Below the pieces are notes generated by a model. That model was not told the DNA's origin, searched no databases, and was given only the letters and a program-made list of their open reading frames with translations. From Xenophilus aerolatus (GTDB lineage: Bacteria; Pseudomonadota; Gammaproteobacteria; Burkholderiales; Burkholderiaceae_C), in contig QAIB01000007.1 in NCBI GenBank assembly GCA_030418545.1, positions 187,501 through 233,968 on the forward strand: DNA of 46,468 nt, given 5' to 3'. This document shows, in pieces, positions 17,149 to 25,867 of this stretch. Every line of letters starts with the position of its first letter. The first letter of the stretch is position 1. Both the position numbers and the translations under genes were made by a program.

Positions 17149-17177
17149 GGACGGCAGCCCGCCGCCCGGCTTTCCGA

Positions 17178-18095
17178 TCAGGCCGCTGCGGGCTGAGCCC
17201 CGGCCGCTTCCCGCCGGGCCCGGTGGTAACGGCCGGTGCCCCGCGTGACCACGGCGTCGTCGGCCAGCACGGTGCCGGCTTCGTGCTCCAGCCGGCCGGC
17301 CAGGCGCTGGTACAGCGGCGCGAAATCGATCCGCGCCAGCTCCAGCAGTTCGTCGAGGTTGCCCAGCACGAAATACGTTTCCTGGAAGTCGTCGATGCGG
17401 TAGCGCGTCTGCATCACGCGCTCGAGCCGGAAGCGCACGCGGTTGGGCGAGTCGTCCTCGACCGCGAAGCGGGTCTCGCTGGCCGAGGAGGCGATGCCGG
17501 CGCCGTAGATGCGCAGGCCGTCGGCCTGCTGCACCAGGCCGAACTCCACCGTGTACCAGTACACCCGCGCCAGCTTGTCGAGCACACCCAGGCGGTGTGC
17601 ACGCAGACCGCCTTCGCCATAGGCCTGGATGTAATCGGCGATGACCGGGTTCATGAGCATCGGCACATGGCCGAACACGTCGTGGAAGACGTCGGGCTCT
17701 TCCAGGTAGTCCAGCTCGTGCGGCTTGCGGATGAACTGCCCGGCCGGGAAGCGCCGATGGGCCAGGTGGTCGAAGAAGACGTCGTCGGGCACCAGGCCCG
17801 GCACGGCCACCACCTCCCAGCCGGTGCGCTTCTTCAGCACCTTCGACATCTGCTCGAAGTCGGGAATCTGCTCGGGCCCGATGGGCAGGTCCTGCATGCC
17901 GAGGATGAACTCGTCGCAGGCGCGGCCCGGGAGCAGCTTCGACTGGCGCTCGAAGAGCGTACGCCACACGGCATGCTCCTCGGGCGTGTAGTTCGACCAG
18001 CCCTGGTCGATGGTCCAGTCGGGGCGGTCGGGCGCGTGCCCCTCGCCTGCCGCCAGGCCGTGCTTGGCCGATTCCTTGAGTTGCTGCTTGAGCAT
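17178..18095 (-). CDS. phhA: Phenylalanine 4-monooxygenase (phenylalanine hydroxylase)
   Basis: 305-residue monomeric bacterial phenylalanine hydroxylase, converting L-Phe to L-Tyr with tetrahydropterin and O2. The iron ligands fall at His138 and His143 (DVFHDVFGHVP) and Glu184 (YWYTVEFGL), identical in number to the Chromobacterium violaceum enzyme as I recall it. ATG 18095 has GGGAG upstream. It lies 31 bp downstream of hpd on the same strand, so hpd-phhA is one operon for Phe/Tyr breakdown towards homogentisate. No pterin-4a-carbinolamine dehydratase (phhB) gene is in the window. The C-terminal tail is Ala-rich. Confidence 0.96.
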   Translation of the reverse strand: MLKQQLKESAKHGLAAGEGHAPDRPDWTIDQGWSNYTPEEHAVWRTLFERQSKLLPGRACDEFILGMQDLPIGPEQIPDFEQMSKVLKKRTGWEVVAVPGLVPDDVFFDHLAHRRFPAGQFIRKPHELDYLEEPDVFHDVFGHVPMLMNPVIADYIQAYGEGGLRAHRLGVLDKLARVYWYTVEFGLVQQADGLRIYGAGIASSASETRFAVEDDSPNRVRFRLERVMQTRYRIDDFQETYFVLGNLDELLELARIDFAPLYQRLAGRLEHEAGTVLADDAVVTRGTGRYHRARREAAGAQPAAA

Positions 18096-18126
18096 GGGAC
18101 TCCCTTCGCAGACCCGGCCTCGTGGT

Positions 18127-19236
18127 TCAGGCCGTCGCCTTGCTCGGCGCCTTCTTCTCGTCCACGGCGAGCACGCCGCGGTTGATCTGGTCGCGTTCGA
18201 GCGATTCGAACAGGGCCTTGAAGTTGCCTTCGCCGAAGCCTTCGCGGTAGTTGCCCTTGCGCTCGATGAACTCGAAGAACACCGGGCCCAGCATCGGCTC
18301 CGAGAAGATCTGCAGCAACAGGCGCGGCTGGCCGCCCTCGGTCGTGCCGTCGAGCAGGATGCCGCGCGCCTGCAGCTCGCCCACCGGCTGGCCGTGGCCG
18401 GGCAGGCGCTTCTCGAGGTTCTCGTAGTAGATGTCGTTGGGGGCCGTGAGCAGCGGGATGCCGGCCATCTGCAGCGCGTCGATCGACTTCAGCAGGTCGT
18501 CGGTCAACAGGGCGATGTGCTGGATGCCCTCGCCGTTGAACTGCATGAGGAATTCCTCGATCTGGCCGCCGCCCTGCTTGGATTCCTCGTTCAGGGGAAT
18601 GCGGATCAGCCCGTCGGGCGCCGTCATGGCCTTCGACGTCAGGCCGGTGTATTCGCCGGAGATGTCGAAGTAGCGGATCTCGCGGAAGTTGAAGAGCTTC
18701 TCGTAGAAGCCGGCCCAGTACGCCATGCGACCGCGGTACACGTTGTGCGTCAGGTGGTCCACCACCTGGAAGCCGTGGCCCTTCGGGTTGCGGTCGACGC
18801 CGGGCAGGAACTCGAAGTCGATGTCGTAGATGGACTTGCCGTCTTCGTAGCGGTCGATCAGGTACAGCGGCGCGCCGCCGATGCCCTTGATCGCCGGCAG
18901 GCGCAGTTCCATCGGGCCGGTCGGGATCTCCACCGGCTGGGCGCCCAGCTCTAGGGCGCGCTGGTAGGCCTTGTGCGCGTCCTTGACCCGGAAGGCCAGG
19001 CCGCAGGCCGAGGCGCCGTGCTCGGCCGCGAAGTACGCGGCCTGGCCGGGCTCGTTGTTGACGATGAAGTTGATGCCGCCCTGGCGGTACAGCAGCACGT
19101 TCTTGGAGCGGTGGCGGGCCACCAGCGTGAAGCCCAGCTTCTCGAACATCGTCTCCAGCACGCCCGGCTTGGGGGAGGCGAACTCCACGAACTCGAAGCC
19201 GGCGAGGCCCATGGGGTTGTCGAACAGGTCGGTCAT
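18127..19236 (-). CDS. hpd: 4-hydroxyphenylpyruvate dioxygenase
   Basis: 369 residues. Converts 4-hydroxyphenylpyruvate to homogentisate, a non-haem iron reaction. The Fe ligands are His161 (VDHLTHNV), His240 (GIQHIALL) and Glu322 ([11 protein letters not shown]), at the same positions as in the Pseudomonas fluorescens enzyme as I recall it. ATG 19236 has GGAGAC eight bases upstream. First gene of hpd-phhA, divergent from an Lrp/AsnC-type regulator across 130 bp. Homogentisate dioxygenase and later genes are not in the window. Confidence 0.97.
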   Translation of the reverse strand: MTDLFDNPMGLAGFEFVEFASPKPGVLETMFEKLGFTLVARHRSKNVLLYRQGGINFIVNNEPGQAAYFAAEHGASACGLAFRVKDAHKAYQRALELGAQPVEIPTGPMELRLPAIKGIGGAPLYLIDRYEDGKSIYDIDFEFLPGVDRNPKGHGFQVVDHLTHNVYRGRMAYWAGFYEKLFNFREIRYFDISGEYTGLTSKAMTAPDGLIRIPLNEESKQGGGQIEEFLMQFNGEGIQHIALLTDDLLKSIDALQMAGIPLLTAPNDIYYENLEKRLPGHGQPVGELQARGILLDGTTEGGQPRLLLQIFSEPMLGPVFFEFIERKGNYREGFGEGNFKALFESLERDQINRGVLAVDEKKAPSKATA

Positions 19237-19366
19237 TGCATCGTCTCCAGGGTGGGGCGGCCGGCGGCCGGGCATCCATCGACTGTAGGCATTCCGGGAC
19301 GCATTTATCTTGCAATCTCGGGATCGGGAGCGTCCTTGTGCGCCGGATTCGTGCGAGCATTGGCGA

Positions 19367-19846
19367 ATGGACGACATGATCGAGCTCGATTCCCTGGACC
19401 GGCGCATATTGGCTGTACTCCAGAAGCAGGGCCGGATCTCCTTCGACGAGCTCGGCGGCCAGGTCGGCCTGTCGGCCTCGGCCGCCTTGCGCCGGGTGCG
19501 CCGCATGGAAGACGCGGGCGTGATCGCCGGTTATGCCGCCCTGGTCAGCGCCAGGCGTGTGGGCCTGAGCCTCACGGCGTACATCAACGTGCGGCTGGAA
19601 AAGCACAGCGGCCGTGGCAAGCGAACGCCCATGGACGATTTCGCCGCCGAGCTGGCCACCTGGGACGAGGTGGTCGAGTGCGTGTCCCTCAGCGGCGACA
19701 TGGACTTCCTGCTCAAGGTGGTGGTGGCCGACATGGACCACTACACGCGCTTCGTCATGGAGACGCTGCTCAAGCACCCCAGCGTGCAGGACTGCAAGAC
19801 CAGCTTCGTGATGCGGCCGCTGAAGTCGGGCGTGTCGGTGGTGTAG
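19367..19846 (+). CDS. Lrp/AsnC-family transcriptional regulator
   Basis: 159 residues from ATG 19367. N-terminal HTH ([20 protein letters not shown], then [20 protein letters not shown]) and C-terminal RAM/AsnC ligand domain ([20 protein letters not shown]). It is divergent from hpd-phhA, so it probably responds to an aromatic amino acid and controls their breakdown, as Lrp-type regulators next to hpd commonly do. The 130-bp gap has an AT-richer stretch (TTTATCTTGCAA near 19303-19314) that could be the binding or promoter region; no clear operator was resolved. Confidence 0.92.
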   Translation: MDDMIELDSLDRRILAVLQKQGRISFDELGGQVGLSASAALRRVRRMEDAGVIAGYAALVSARRVGLSLTAYINVRLEKHSGRGKRTPMDDFAAELATWDEVVECVSLSGDMDFLLKVVVADMDHYTRFVMETLLKHPSVQDCKTSFVMRPLKSGVSVV

Positions 19847-19863
19847 CCCCGAAGGTGCGGCCG

Positions 19864-20712
19864 ATGGCGTCCGAGCGGCTCTACCTGCGCCTGGACGGCG
19901 ACCCCGTCCATGCGCCCGAAACCACCGTCCCGGCCGGCACGCTGAAGGCCATCGCCGTGCCGGCGCCGCTGCGCCACCGCATAGCCAACGTGATCGCCTA
20001 CGACGAGGCCCTGCCGGAGGATGCCGACATCCGCGAGCGGGTGCTGCCGGACGGCGCGCTGCGCCTCATCGTCGACCTCGTCCAGGGCCGCGCCCGGGTC
20101 GCGGGGCCGAGCGTGCAGCCCGTGCTGCTGGCGCTGCGCGGCCGGCAGCGGGGGCTGTCGCTCGCGCTCAGGCCGGGCGCGTCGCAGGCGCTGTTCGGCG
20201 TCCCGGCGCACGAGCTGGCCGAGCGCATCGTCGACTGGGAGCTGCTCGTGGCCGCGCGGCACCGCAGCCTGCCCCGGCGATGGCAGGAGGCCCACGACGA
20301 AACGGCGCGCGCCCGCCTGTTGCTGTCCACCTTGCACGGCCTGATGCGTCCGGCAGACCCGGTGCCGCTGGGCCAAGCGCTGCAGGCCGCCGCACGGCTG
20401 CGCACGACCGCCTCGCCGCCACGCATGGCCGATATTGCGGCGGCCGTGGGCGTCGGCGAGCGCCGGTTGCAGCAGATCTTCCGCGCCCAGTTCGGCCTGT
20501 CGCCACGCAGTTGGCGACGGCTGGCCCGGCTGCACGCCTGCCTGCTGCGCCTGCGCGGCACCGGGCCGCCACGCTGGAGCGAGCTGGCGCTGGAGAGCGG
20601 GTTCTACGACCAGGCCCACCTGGTGCGGGAGTTCCAGGCGCTCTGCGGGCTCACGCCGGGGCAGTACATGCTTCGGCGCGGCGTTTCGGATTCGTCCAAG
20701 ACATCGGCGTGA
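19864..20712 (+). CDS. AraC-family transcriptional regulator
   Basis: 282 residues. An N-terminal sensor-like half (LPDGALRLIVDLVQGRARV) and a C-terminal AraC DNA-binding domain with two HTHs: MADIAAAVGVGERRLQQIF and WSELALESGFYDQAHLVREF, ending GLTPGQYM. It starts 17 bp after the Lrp gene and is followed after 43 bp by a co-directional short-chain dehydrogenase. The latter is a plausible target or operon partner. Effector unknown. Confidence 0.88.
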   Translation: MASERLYLRLDGDPVHAPETTVPAGTLKAIAVPAPLRHRIANVIAYDEALPEDADIRERVLPDGALRLIVDLVQGRARVAGPSVQPVLLALRGRQRGLSLALRPGASQALFGVPAHELAERIVDWELLVAARHRSLPRRWQEAHDETARARLLLSTLHGLMRPADPVPLGQALQAAARLRTTASPPRMADIAAAVGVGERRLQQIFRAQFGLSPRSWRRLARLHACLLRLRGTGPPRWSELALESGFYDQAHLVREFQALCGLTPGQYMLRRGVSDSSKTSA

Positions 20713-20755
20713 GCGCACCGCATCATGGCCGGCACGCACGAGGAGCACCGCAAGC

Positions 20756-21664
20756 ATGATGACGAATCTCGAACACTGCGTGGCCGTGGTCACCGGCGCC
20801 AGCCGGGGCGCGGGCCGCGGCATCGCCGTCGAACTGGGCGCGGCCGGCGCGACGGTCTACGTCACCGGCCGCAGCACGCGCGACGCACCGGCCCCCACCT
20901 ACGGCGAGCTGATGGCCCGGTCGGGCCTGGACCGGCTGCCGGGCAGCATCGACGAGACGGCTGCCGAGGTAAACCGCGCCGGCGGCCGCGGCATCGCCGT
21001 GCGCTGCGACCACACGCAAGAGGACGAGGTGGCCGCCCTGTTCCAGCGCGTGGCGGACGAGCAGCGAGGACGCCTGGACCTGCTGGTCAACAACGCCTGG
21101 GGCGGCCATGAGCACTTCGACGGCGTGTTCCAGTCGTCATTCTGGGAACGCCCGATGAACCAGTGGGACGCCATGTTCGACCGCGGCGTGCGCAACCACC
21201 TGCTGGCGAGCCGGCACGCAGCGCCGCTGTTCGTGCAACAGGGCCGCGGCCTGATCGTCACCACCACCTTCTGGGACCGCGACCGCTACATGAGCGGCAA
21301 CCTCTTCTACGACCTCGCCAAGTCGTCGATGACGCGCCTGGCCTTCGGCATGGCGCAGGACCTGAAACCGCACGGCGTGGCCTCGGTGGCGGTGTCCCCG
21401 GGCTGGATGCGGACCGAGTTCGTGCTGGCCGGCCACCACACCGACGAAGCGCATTGGCGCGCTTGTCCCGAGCTTGCCGGCACCGAGTCGCCGCGCTACG
21501 TGGGACGGGCGGTGGTGGCATTGGCGACCGACCCCGCCGTCATGGACAAGACCGGCCGCGTCCTGCGCGTGGGCGACCTCGCCCGCGAGTACGGCTTCGC
21601 CGACATCGACGGGCGGCAGGTCGCGCCCTTCGAACTCGACGGCGTCGCGCCCCCGCGCCCCTGA
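20756..21664 (+). CDS. Short-chain dehydrogenase/reductase (DHRS1-like)
   Basis: 302-residue NAD(P)-dependent oxidoreductase. It has the Rossmann motif TGASRGAGRG near the N-terminus, NNAWGG in place of NNAG, and the catalytic YxxxK within LFYDLAKSSMTRLAFGM, followed by VSPGWMRTEF. The longer segment between motif and active site and the NNAWGG form resemble DHRS1-type SDRs. GAGGAG lies about 10 nt upstream of the ATGATG start. Substrate unknown; it sits behind an AraC regulator and ends 24 bp from the convergent marC-like gene. Confidence 0.88.
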   Translation: MMTNLEHCVAVVTGASRGAGRGIAVELGAAGATVYVTGRSTRDAPAPTYGELMARSGLDRLPGSIDETAAEVNRAGGRGIAVRCDHTQEDEVAALFQRVADEQRGRLDLLVNNAWGGHEHFDGVFQSSFWERPMNQWDAMFDRGVRNHLLASRHAAPLFVQQGRGLIVTTTFWDRDRYMSGNLFYDLAKSSMTRLAFGMAQDLKPHGVASVAVSPGWMRTEFVLAGHHTDEAHWRACPELAGTESPRYVGRAVVALATDPAVMDKTGRVLRVGDLAREYGFADIDGRQVAPFELDGVAPPRP

Positions 21665-21688
21665 ACGGCGCGACGCGTGCGCCCCGGC

Positions 21689-22390
21689 TCACGCCGGGAT
21701 CGGCCCCAAACCGTCGCGCAGCAGCCCCACGCCCAGTTCGTGCACGCCGTCCCACACGATCTGCACGCCCAGGCACAGCAGGATGAAGGCCGACAGGCGC
21801 AAGAAGATGATGGTGCCCGCCTCGCCAAGCGGCCGGAGCAGTTGCTGGGCATAGCGGAAGGCCAGGAAGGTGAGCCCGCCGAGGGCGATCAGCGCCAGCA
21901 CGGCCCCGGTGCTGCGCGCCAGGGTCAGGGTCCAGCGCATGTCGGCCAGCGACACGCCCACCGTGATCGCCGCGGCGATCGAGCCCGGCCCGCAGCTGAT
22001 CGGGAAGGTGAGCGGGTAGAAGGCCTGGCGGCTCGCCATTTCGGGCGTGAAGGCTTCGGCCAGCTGGGTGCGCGAGTCGCTGCCGGCCTGGCTGGTGGTG
22101 AGCATGCGCCAGGCGTTGGCGGCCACGATCATGCCGCCGCCCACGCGCACGATGGGCAGCGAGATGCCGAAGAATTCCAGCACGTAGACGCCCACCAGCA
22201 TGGCGCCGAGCAGCAGCCACACCATGTTGCGTGCGATGCGGCGCGCCAGCAGCGCCCGCGTGTCCGGTGAGGCGCCCTCGGTCAGGCCGAGGAAGATCGG
22301 CGCCGTGGCGGCCGGGTTGAGGATGGGCAGCAGCGCCGCGAGCACGAACAGGAAGCTCTTGCCCAGGGCACCCAGCAGTTCGAGCGTCAT
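21689..22390 (-). CDS. MarC-family integral membrane protein
   Basis: 233 residues with about six transmembrane helices and the MarC/UPF0056 signatures NPAATAPIFLGLTEG and FYPLTFPISCGPGSIAAAI. The family was once linked to multiple antibiotic resistance, but later work did not support this; some homologues have been linked to amino-acid export. It begins 13 bp after the BCCT transporter stop on the same strand, so the two are likely co-transcribed. Confidence 0.9.
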   Translation of the reverse strand: MTLELLGALGKSFLFVLAALLPILNPAATAPIFLGLTEGASPDTRALLARRIARNMVWLLLGAMLVGVYVLEFFGISLPIVRVGGGMIVAANAWRMLTTSQAGSDSRTQLAEAFTPEMASRQAFYPLTFPISCGPGSIAAAITVGVSLADMRWTLTLARSTGAVLALIALGGLTFLAFRYAQQLLRPLGEAGTIIFLRLSAFILLCLGVQIVWDGVHELGVGLLRDGLGPIPA

Positions 22391-22403
22391 GGCGCCGTCT
22401 TCT

Positions 22404-23936
22404 TCAGGCCTTGGGCGCCGCCGCGCCCGCCAGCTCGCGCATGCGCCGGCGCAGCGCGCGCTCGCGCCGCGCCTCTTCTTCGTGGTCTTCGCGCAGGCCG
22501 CGCCACAAGGCCACCGCCATGAGCAGGATGACGACGGTGAAGGGCAGCGCGAACACGATGGTCGCGGTCTGTACCGACTTGAGGCCGCCGGCCATCAGCA
22601 GGCTGGCCGCCACGCCCGCAACCAGGAGGCCCCAGGCGATCTTGATGCGCGCCCCCGGGTCCTCCTTGCCGCCGGTGCTCATCATGCCCAGCACCAGCAC
22701 CGCCGAATCGCCCGAAGTGACGAAGAACACGACCACCAGCACGGTGGCGATGCCCGACATCAGCGTGCCCAGCGGCAACTGGCCGAACATGCTGAACAGC
22801 GCCGTCGAGACGTCGGCCTTCACCGCCTGCGCGATCGGCACGTGCTGCATGATTTCGAGGTTGAGCGCGGTGCCGCCGAAGACCGAGAACCAAAGGAAGG
22901 CCGCGATCGTCGGCGCGGCGACGGTGCCCAGGACGAACTCGCGCACCGTGCGCCCGCGCGAGACGCGTGCGATGAACAGGCCCACGAAGGGCGACCAGGA
23001 CACCCACCAGGCCCAGTAGAAGATGGTCCAGGTGCCCACCCAGCTGCTGTCGCGGAAGGGCGTCATGCGCAGGCTCATGCGCACGAATTCGCTGGCGTAG
23101 CTGCCCAGGGTCGAGGTGAAGGTGTCGATGATCGCCACCGTCGGGCCCAGCACGAAGACCGCCAGCGCGAGCAGGGCCGCGAGGATCAGGTTGAAGTTCG
23201 ACAGCAGCTTGATGCCGCGGTCGACCCCGCTCACGGCCGACGTGACGAACAGCACCGTGGTCACGGCGATGATGACCAGTTGCGCCGTTTCGCTCACCGG
23301 CACGCCGATCACCGCGCTCAGGCCGCTGTTGATCTGCAACGCGCCCATGCCGAGCGAGGCGGCCACGCCGAAGGCCGTGGCGATCACCGCCAGCACGTTG
23401 ACGAGCGGACCGAGGCGCCGAACGGGTGCCCAGGGCAGCGCCTCGACAGCCGTGCTGACCAGCGCCGAGCCGCCGCGCCGGAACTGGAAGAAGGCGATGG
23501 CCAGCGCCACGACGCTGTAGACCGCCCACGGGTGCAGCCCCCAATGGAAGAAGCTGTAGCGCATGGCCGCGCCGGCGGCCTCGGGCGTGTTCGGCACGAT
23601 GCCCGGCGGCGGCGTGCCGTAGTGCGACACCGGCTCGGCCACGCCCCAGAACACGAGGCCGATGCCCATGCCGGCGGCGAACAGCATCGCGAACCAGGAA
23701 CCGAGCGAGAACTCCGGTTCCTCGTCTTCGGCACCGAGCTTCAGTGTGCCGTAGCGGCTGAAGGCCAGCCACAGCGCGAGAACCACCAGGCCCAGCACCA
23801 CCCACAGGTAGAACCAGCCGAAGTTGCGGATGATCGTGGCGAGCGCGCCGTCGAAGACGGCGCCGAGATGGGCCGGGGCGATGACGCCCCACACGACGAT
23901 GGCCAGAATCAATCCGGCGGAAACGATGAGCTGCAT
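22404..23936 (-). CDS. BCCT-family betaine/choline/carnitine transporter
   Basis: 510-residue transporter with 12 predicted helices. Signature features include MGIGLVFWGVAEPVSHY, the Gly-rich unwound helix, and the Trp cluster FYWAWWVSWSPFVG that binds quaternary ammonium groups. Likely imports betaine, choline, carnitine or a similar compatible solute with Na+ or H+. The C-terminal tail is long and charged (REDHEEEARRERALRRR), a region that senses osmotic state in BetP. GGGAGGAG directly precedes ATG 23936. The 344-bp upstream gap contains a stable UUCG hairpin on this strand. Confidence 0.92.
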   Translation of the reverse strand: MQLIVSAGLILAIVVWGVIAPAHLGAVFDGALATIIRNFGWFYLWVVLGLVVLALWLAFSRYGTLKLGAEDEEPEFSLGSWFAMLFAAGMGIGLVFWGVAEPVSHYGTPPPGIVPNTPEAAGAAMRYSFFHWGLHPWAVYSVVALAIAFFQFRRGGSALVSTAVEALPWAPVRRLGPLVNVLAVIATAFGVAASLGMGALQINSGLSAVIGVPVSETAQLVIIAVTTVLFVTSAVSGVDRGIKLLSNFNLILAALLALAVFVLGPTVAIIDTFTSTLGSYASEFVRMSLRMTPFRDSSWVGTWTIFYWAWWVSWSPFVGLFIARVSRGRTVREFVLGTVAAPTIAAFLWFSVFGGTALNLEIMQHVPIAQAVKADVSTALFSMFGQLPLGTLMSGIATVLVVVFFVTSGDSAVLVLGMMSTGGKEDPGARIKIAWGLLVAGVAASLLMAGGLKSVQTATIVFALPFTVVILLMAVALWRGLREDHEEEARRERALRRRMRELAGAAAPKA

Positions 23937-24280
23937 GGCTCCTCCCTGAATGGCCGGCGGCCGCACGCGTCAGGCGGTGCGGACAGGCACGACCGTGGTC
24001 GGCGCGTCGGCGGGGGTTGAGACGGAGTGGCAAGACAGGGCGGCCCGATGTGCCAGAGATCGCCACCCGAAGGTGGTGCTGTCAGCAAGGGCCGGCAGAC
24101 CTGGGCGCTGGCCGGCGTCGCGCAGTCGGGACGCCGGCAGGGCTGTGCCGGGCCCGTGATTTTAGCAAGGGCGATGCCGCGCTGCCGGTCAGGCGTTTGC
24201 GCCCGGGCCTACGCCGATGCGGGGGGCGGGCAGCGATACTGTCACCCTCCAGACGGCCGACTGCGGGCGCTTGACCTGCA
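23937..24280. other. Divergent intergenic region with a UUCG-type hairpin
   Basis: 344 bp without a supportable gene, between the BCCT transporter (minus) and the diguanylate cyclase (plus). On the minus strand CCACC-TTCG-GGTGG (24063-24076) gives a 5-bp stem with a C(UUCG)G tetraloop in the probable BCCT leader. TAAAAT (about 24153-24158, minus strand) is a possible -10 for that leader. An open plus-strand frame here lacks protein-like composition. No riboswitch class was recognised. Confidence 0.4.
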
Positions 24281-25861
24281 GTGGCGGCTTTCAGCCAGTC
24301 ATCGAAAGACGTGTCCGCACCCGATCTCCCTCCGCTCCATGGCGAAGACGACCGCTGGACCCAGGCCGCCGGCGGCTTGCTGCTGGCCTTCGGCGCCTCG
24401 GCCGTGTGCTGCTACGACACCGAGGAGCGCGTCCGTGCCTGGAACGCGCGCTACCTCGACTTCTTTCCCGAGATGCGCGAGCTCGTTCGCGTCGGCCTGC
24501 CGGTGGCCGACACGATCCGGCCGTTTCTGCAGCGCCAGCACCCCGATGCCGGCGCGGCCGAGCTCGATGCCGCGCTGGCCAATGCCCTGTGGCGCCACGG
24601 CAATGAGCGGGGGCCGCTGCGCTACCAGCGGGCCGACAGCGGCCGCTGGCTGGAGCTGCGCATGTTTCCCGTGCCGGGCGGGCGGATCAAGCTGTGGACC
24701 GACGTCACGCACAGCGGGACAGAGGGCACCGATGCAAGCGTGCTGCTGGAACTGCTCACCGTCACCAACCTCGGCGTCATCCTGCACGACGCCCGGGGGC
24801 AGCTGCGCTACGCCAACTCGCGCTTCTTCTCGCAGCACTTCCTGCCGGTGCTGCGCGAGGTGCCCGACATCCGCGAGCGCCACGTCCAGGGCGACTACTG
24901 GCGCCGCTACTCGGCGATGTTCGAGCCCTCCGCGGCCTTCCGCGCGCTGTGCGACAGCCGGCTTGGCGGGCCGCTGCCCGGGCCCGTGACGCTGCGCGGC
25001 GTCACCGGCCGCAGCTACCGCATCGAGGAGCACGCGCTGCACGGCGGCATCGCCTCGCTGTGGACCGACGTGACCGACCTGGCCGATCGCGAGCAGGCGC
25101 TGGCGCGGGCGCACGCCGAACTGGCGGGCTTGAACGCGCAGTTGCAGCGCATGGCGCTGAGCGACCCGCTCACCGGCCTGCCCAACCGCCGCGCACTCGA
25201 ACTTGCGCTCGCGGAAAGGCATGACGTGACGGCGGTCGCCCTGATCGACGTCGACCACTTCAAGGCCGTCAACGACCGCTTCGGCCACGAGGCCGGCGAC
25301 ACCGTGATGGCCGAGGTCGCGAGCCGGCTCGCCGGCGCATTGGCCGCGCAGGAACTGCTGGCCCGGTTGGGCGGCGACGAGTTCGCCATCCTGCTGCACA
25401 GCGCCAGCGAGGCCGAAACGCTCGCGCGCGCCGATGCCCTGCGACGCGCGGTGAGCGCACGGCCCGTGGCACTGGGCCACGACGCGCTGGTCGTCACCGT
25501 CAGCGTCGGCGTTGCGGCCGGCGAGGCATCGCAGGAGGCCCCTGCGGAGATGCTCCGGCGCGCCGACATGGCGCTGCTCGGCGCCAAGGCGCAGGGGCGC
25601 GACGTGGTCGGCAGTGCGCCCGCGCCCGCGCCGACGCCTGAGCGCGCCGGTATCGCCGACGCGCCCGCCACGGCGGCGGCCGACCCGAGCCTGGCCGCCG
25701 ATTTCGGCCTCGAACCCGCGGCGCTGGCCGCCCGCCATGGCACACAACACCCGGTCTTCACGCGTGCGCGCTGGGCCCAGGCCCAGCGCGAGGGGCTGAC
25801 GCTGGACCATTACTGGGGCTGGGTGCACTACAACCTGGGGCTGTCGGCCGCAGGCGACTGA
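24281..25861 (+). CDS. PAS-PAS-GGDEF diguanylate cyclase
   Basis: Up to 526 residues from GTG 24281; GTG 24311 is an alternative start. Two PAS-like sensor regions (about 35-145 and 150-265, each ending in an LWTDVT strand) precede a short coiled-coil linker and a GGDEF domain. The active-site motif is GGDEF at 364-368, preceded by DPLTGLPNRRALE. The position of the RxxD inhibitory site reads AQEL, so product feedback inhibition is unlikely. An unusual tail of about 100 residues follows, Ala/Pro-rich and then conserved-looking (HPVFTRARWAQAQREG, HYWGWVHYNLGL). No transmembrane segment: a cytosolic c-di-GMP synthase. Confidence 0.88.
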   Translation: MAAFSQSSKDVSAPDLPPLHGEDDRWTQAAGGLLLAFGASAVCCYDTEERVRAWNARYLDFFPEMRELVRVGLPVADTIRPFLQRQHPDAGAAELDAALANALWRHGNERGPLRYQRADSGRWLELRMFPVPGGRIKLWTDVTHSGTEGTDASVLLELLTVTNLGVILHDARGQLRYANSRFFSQHFLPVLREVPDIRERHVQGDYWRRYSAMFEPSAAFRALCDSRLGGPLPGPVTLRGVTGRSYRIEEHALHGGIASLWTDVTDLADREQALARAHAELAGLNAQLQRMALSDPLTGLPNRRALELALAERHDVTAVALIDVDHFKAVNDRFGHEAGDTVMAEVASRLAGALAAQELLARLGGDEFAILLHSASEAETLARADALRRAVSARPVALGHDALVVTVSVGVAAGEASQEAPAEMLRRADMALLGAKAQGRDVVGSAPAPAPTPERAGIADAPATAAADPSLAADFGLEPAALAARHGTQHPVFTRARWAQAQREGLTLDHYWGWVHYNLGLSAAGD

Positions 25862-25867
25862 GGCGCG

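Noticed and set aside
18096-19366. Sigma-54 promoter in front of hpd-phhA, as in some pseudomonads
   Set aside because: No GG-N10-GC element of the TGGCAC...TTGC type was found in the 130-bp divergent gap.
24027-24989. Open frame starting in the BCCT-diguanylate cyclase gap
   Set aside because: It runs into the PAS-GGDEF gene in another frame, has low-complexity Ala/Arg composition and lacks a ribosome binding site.
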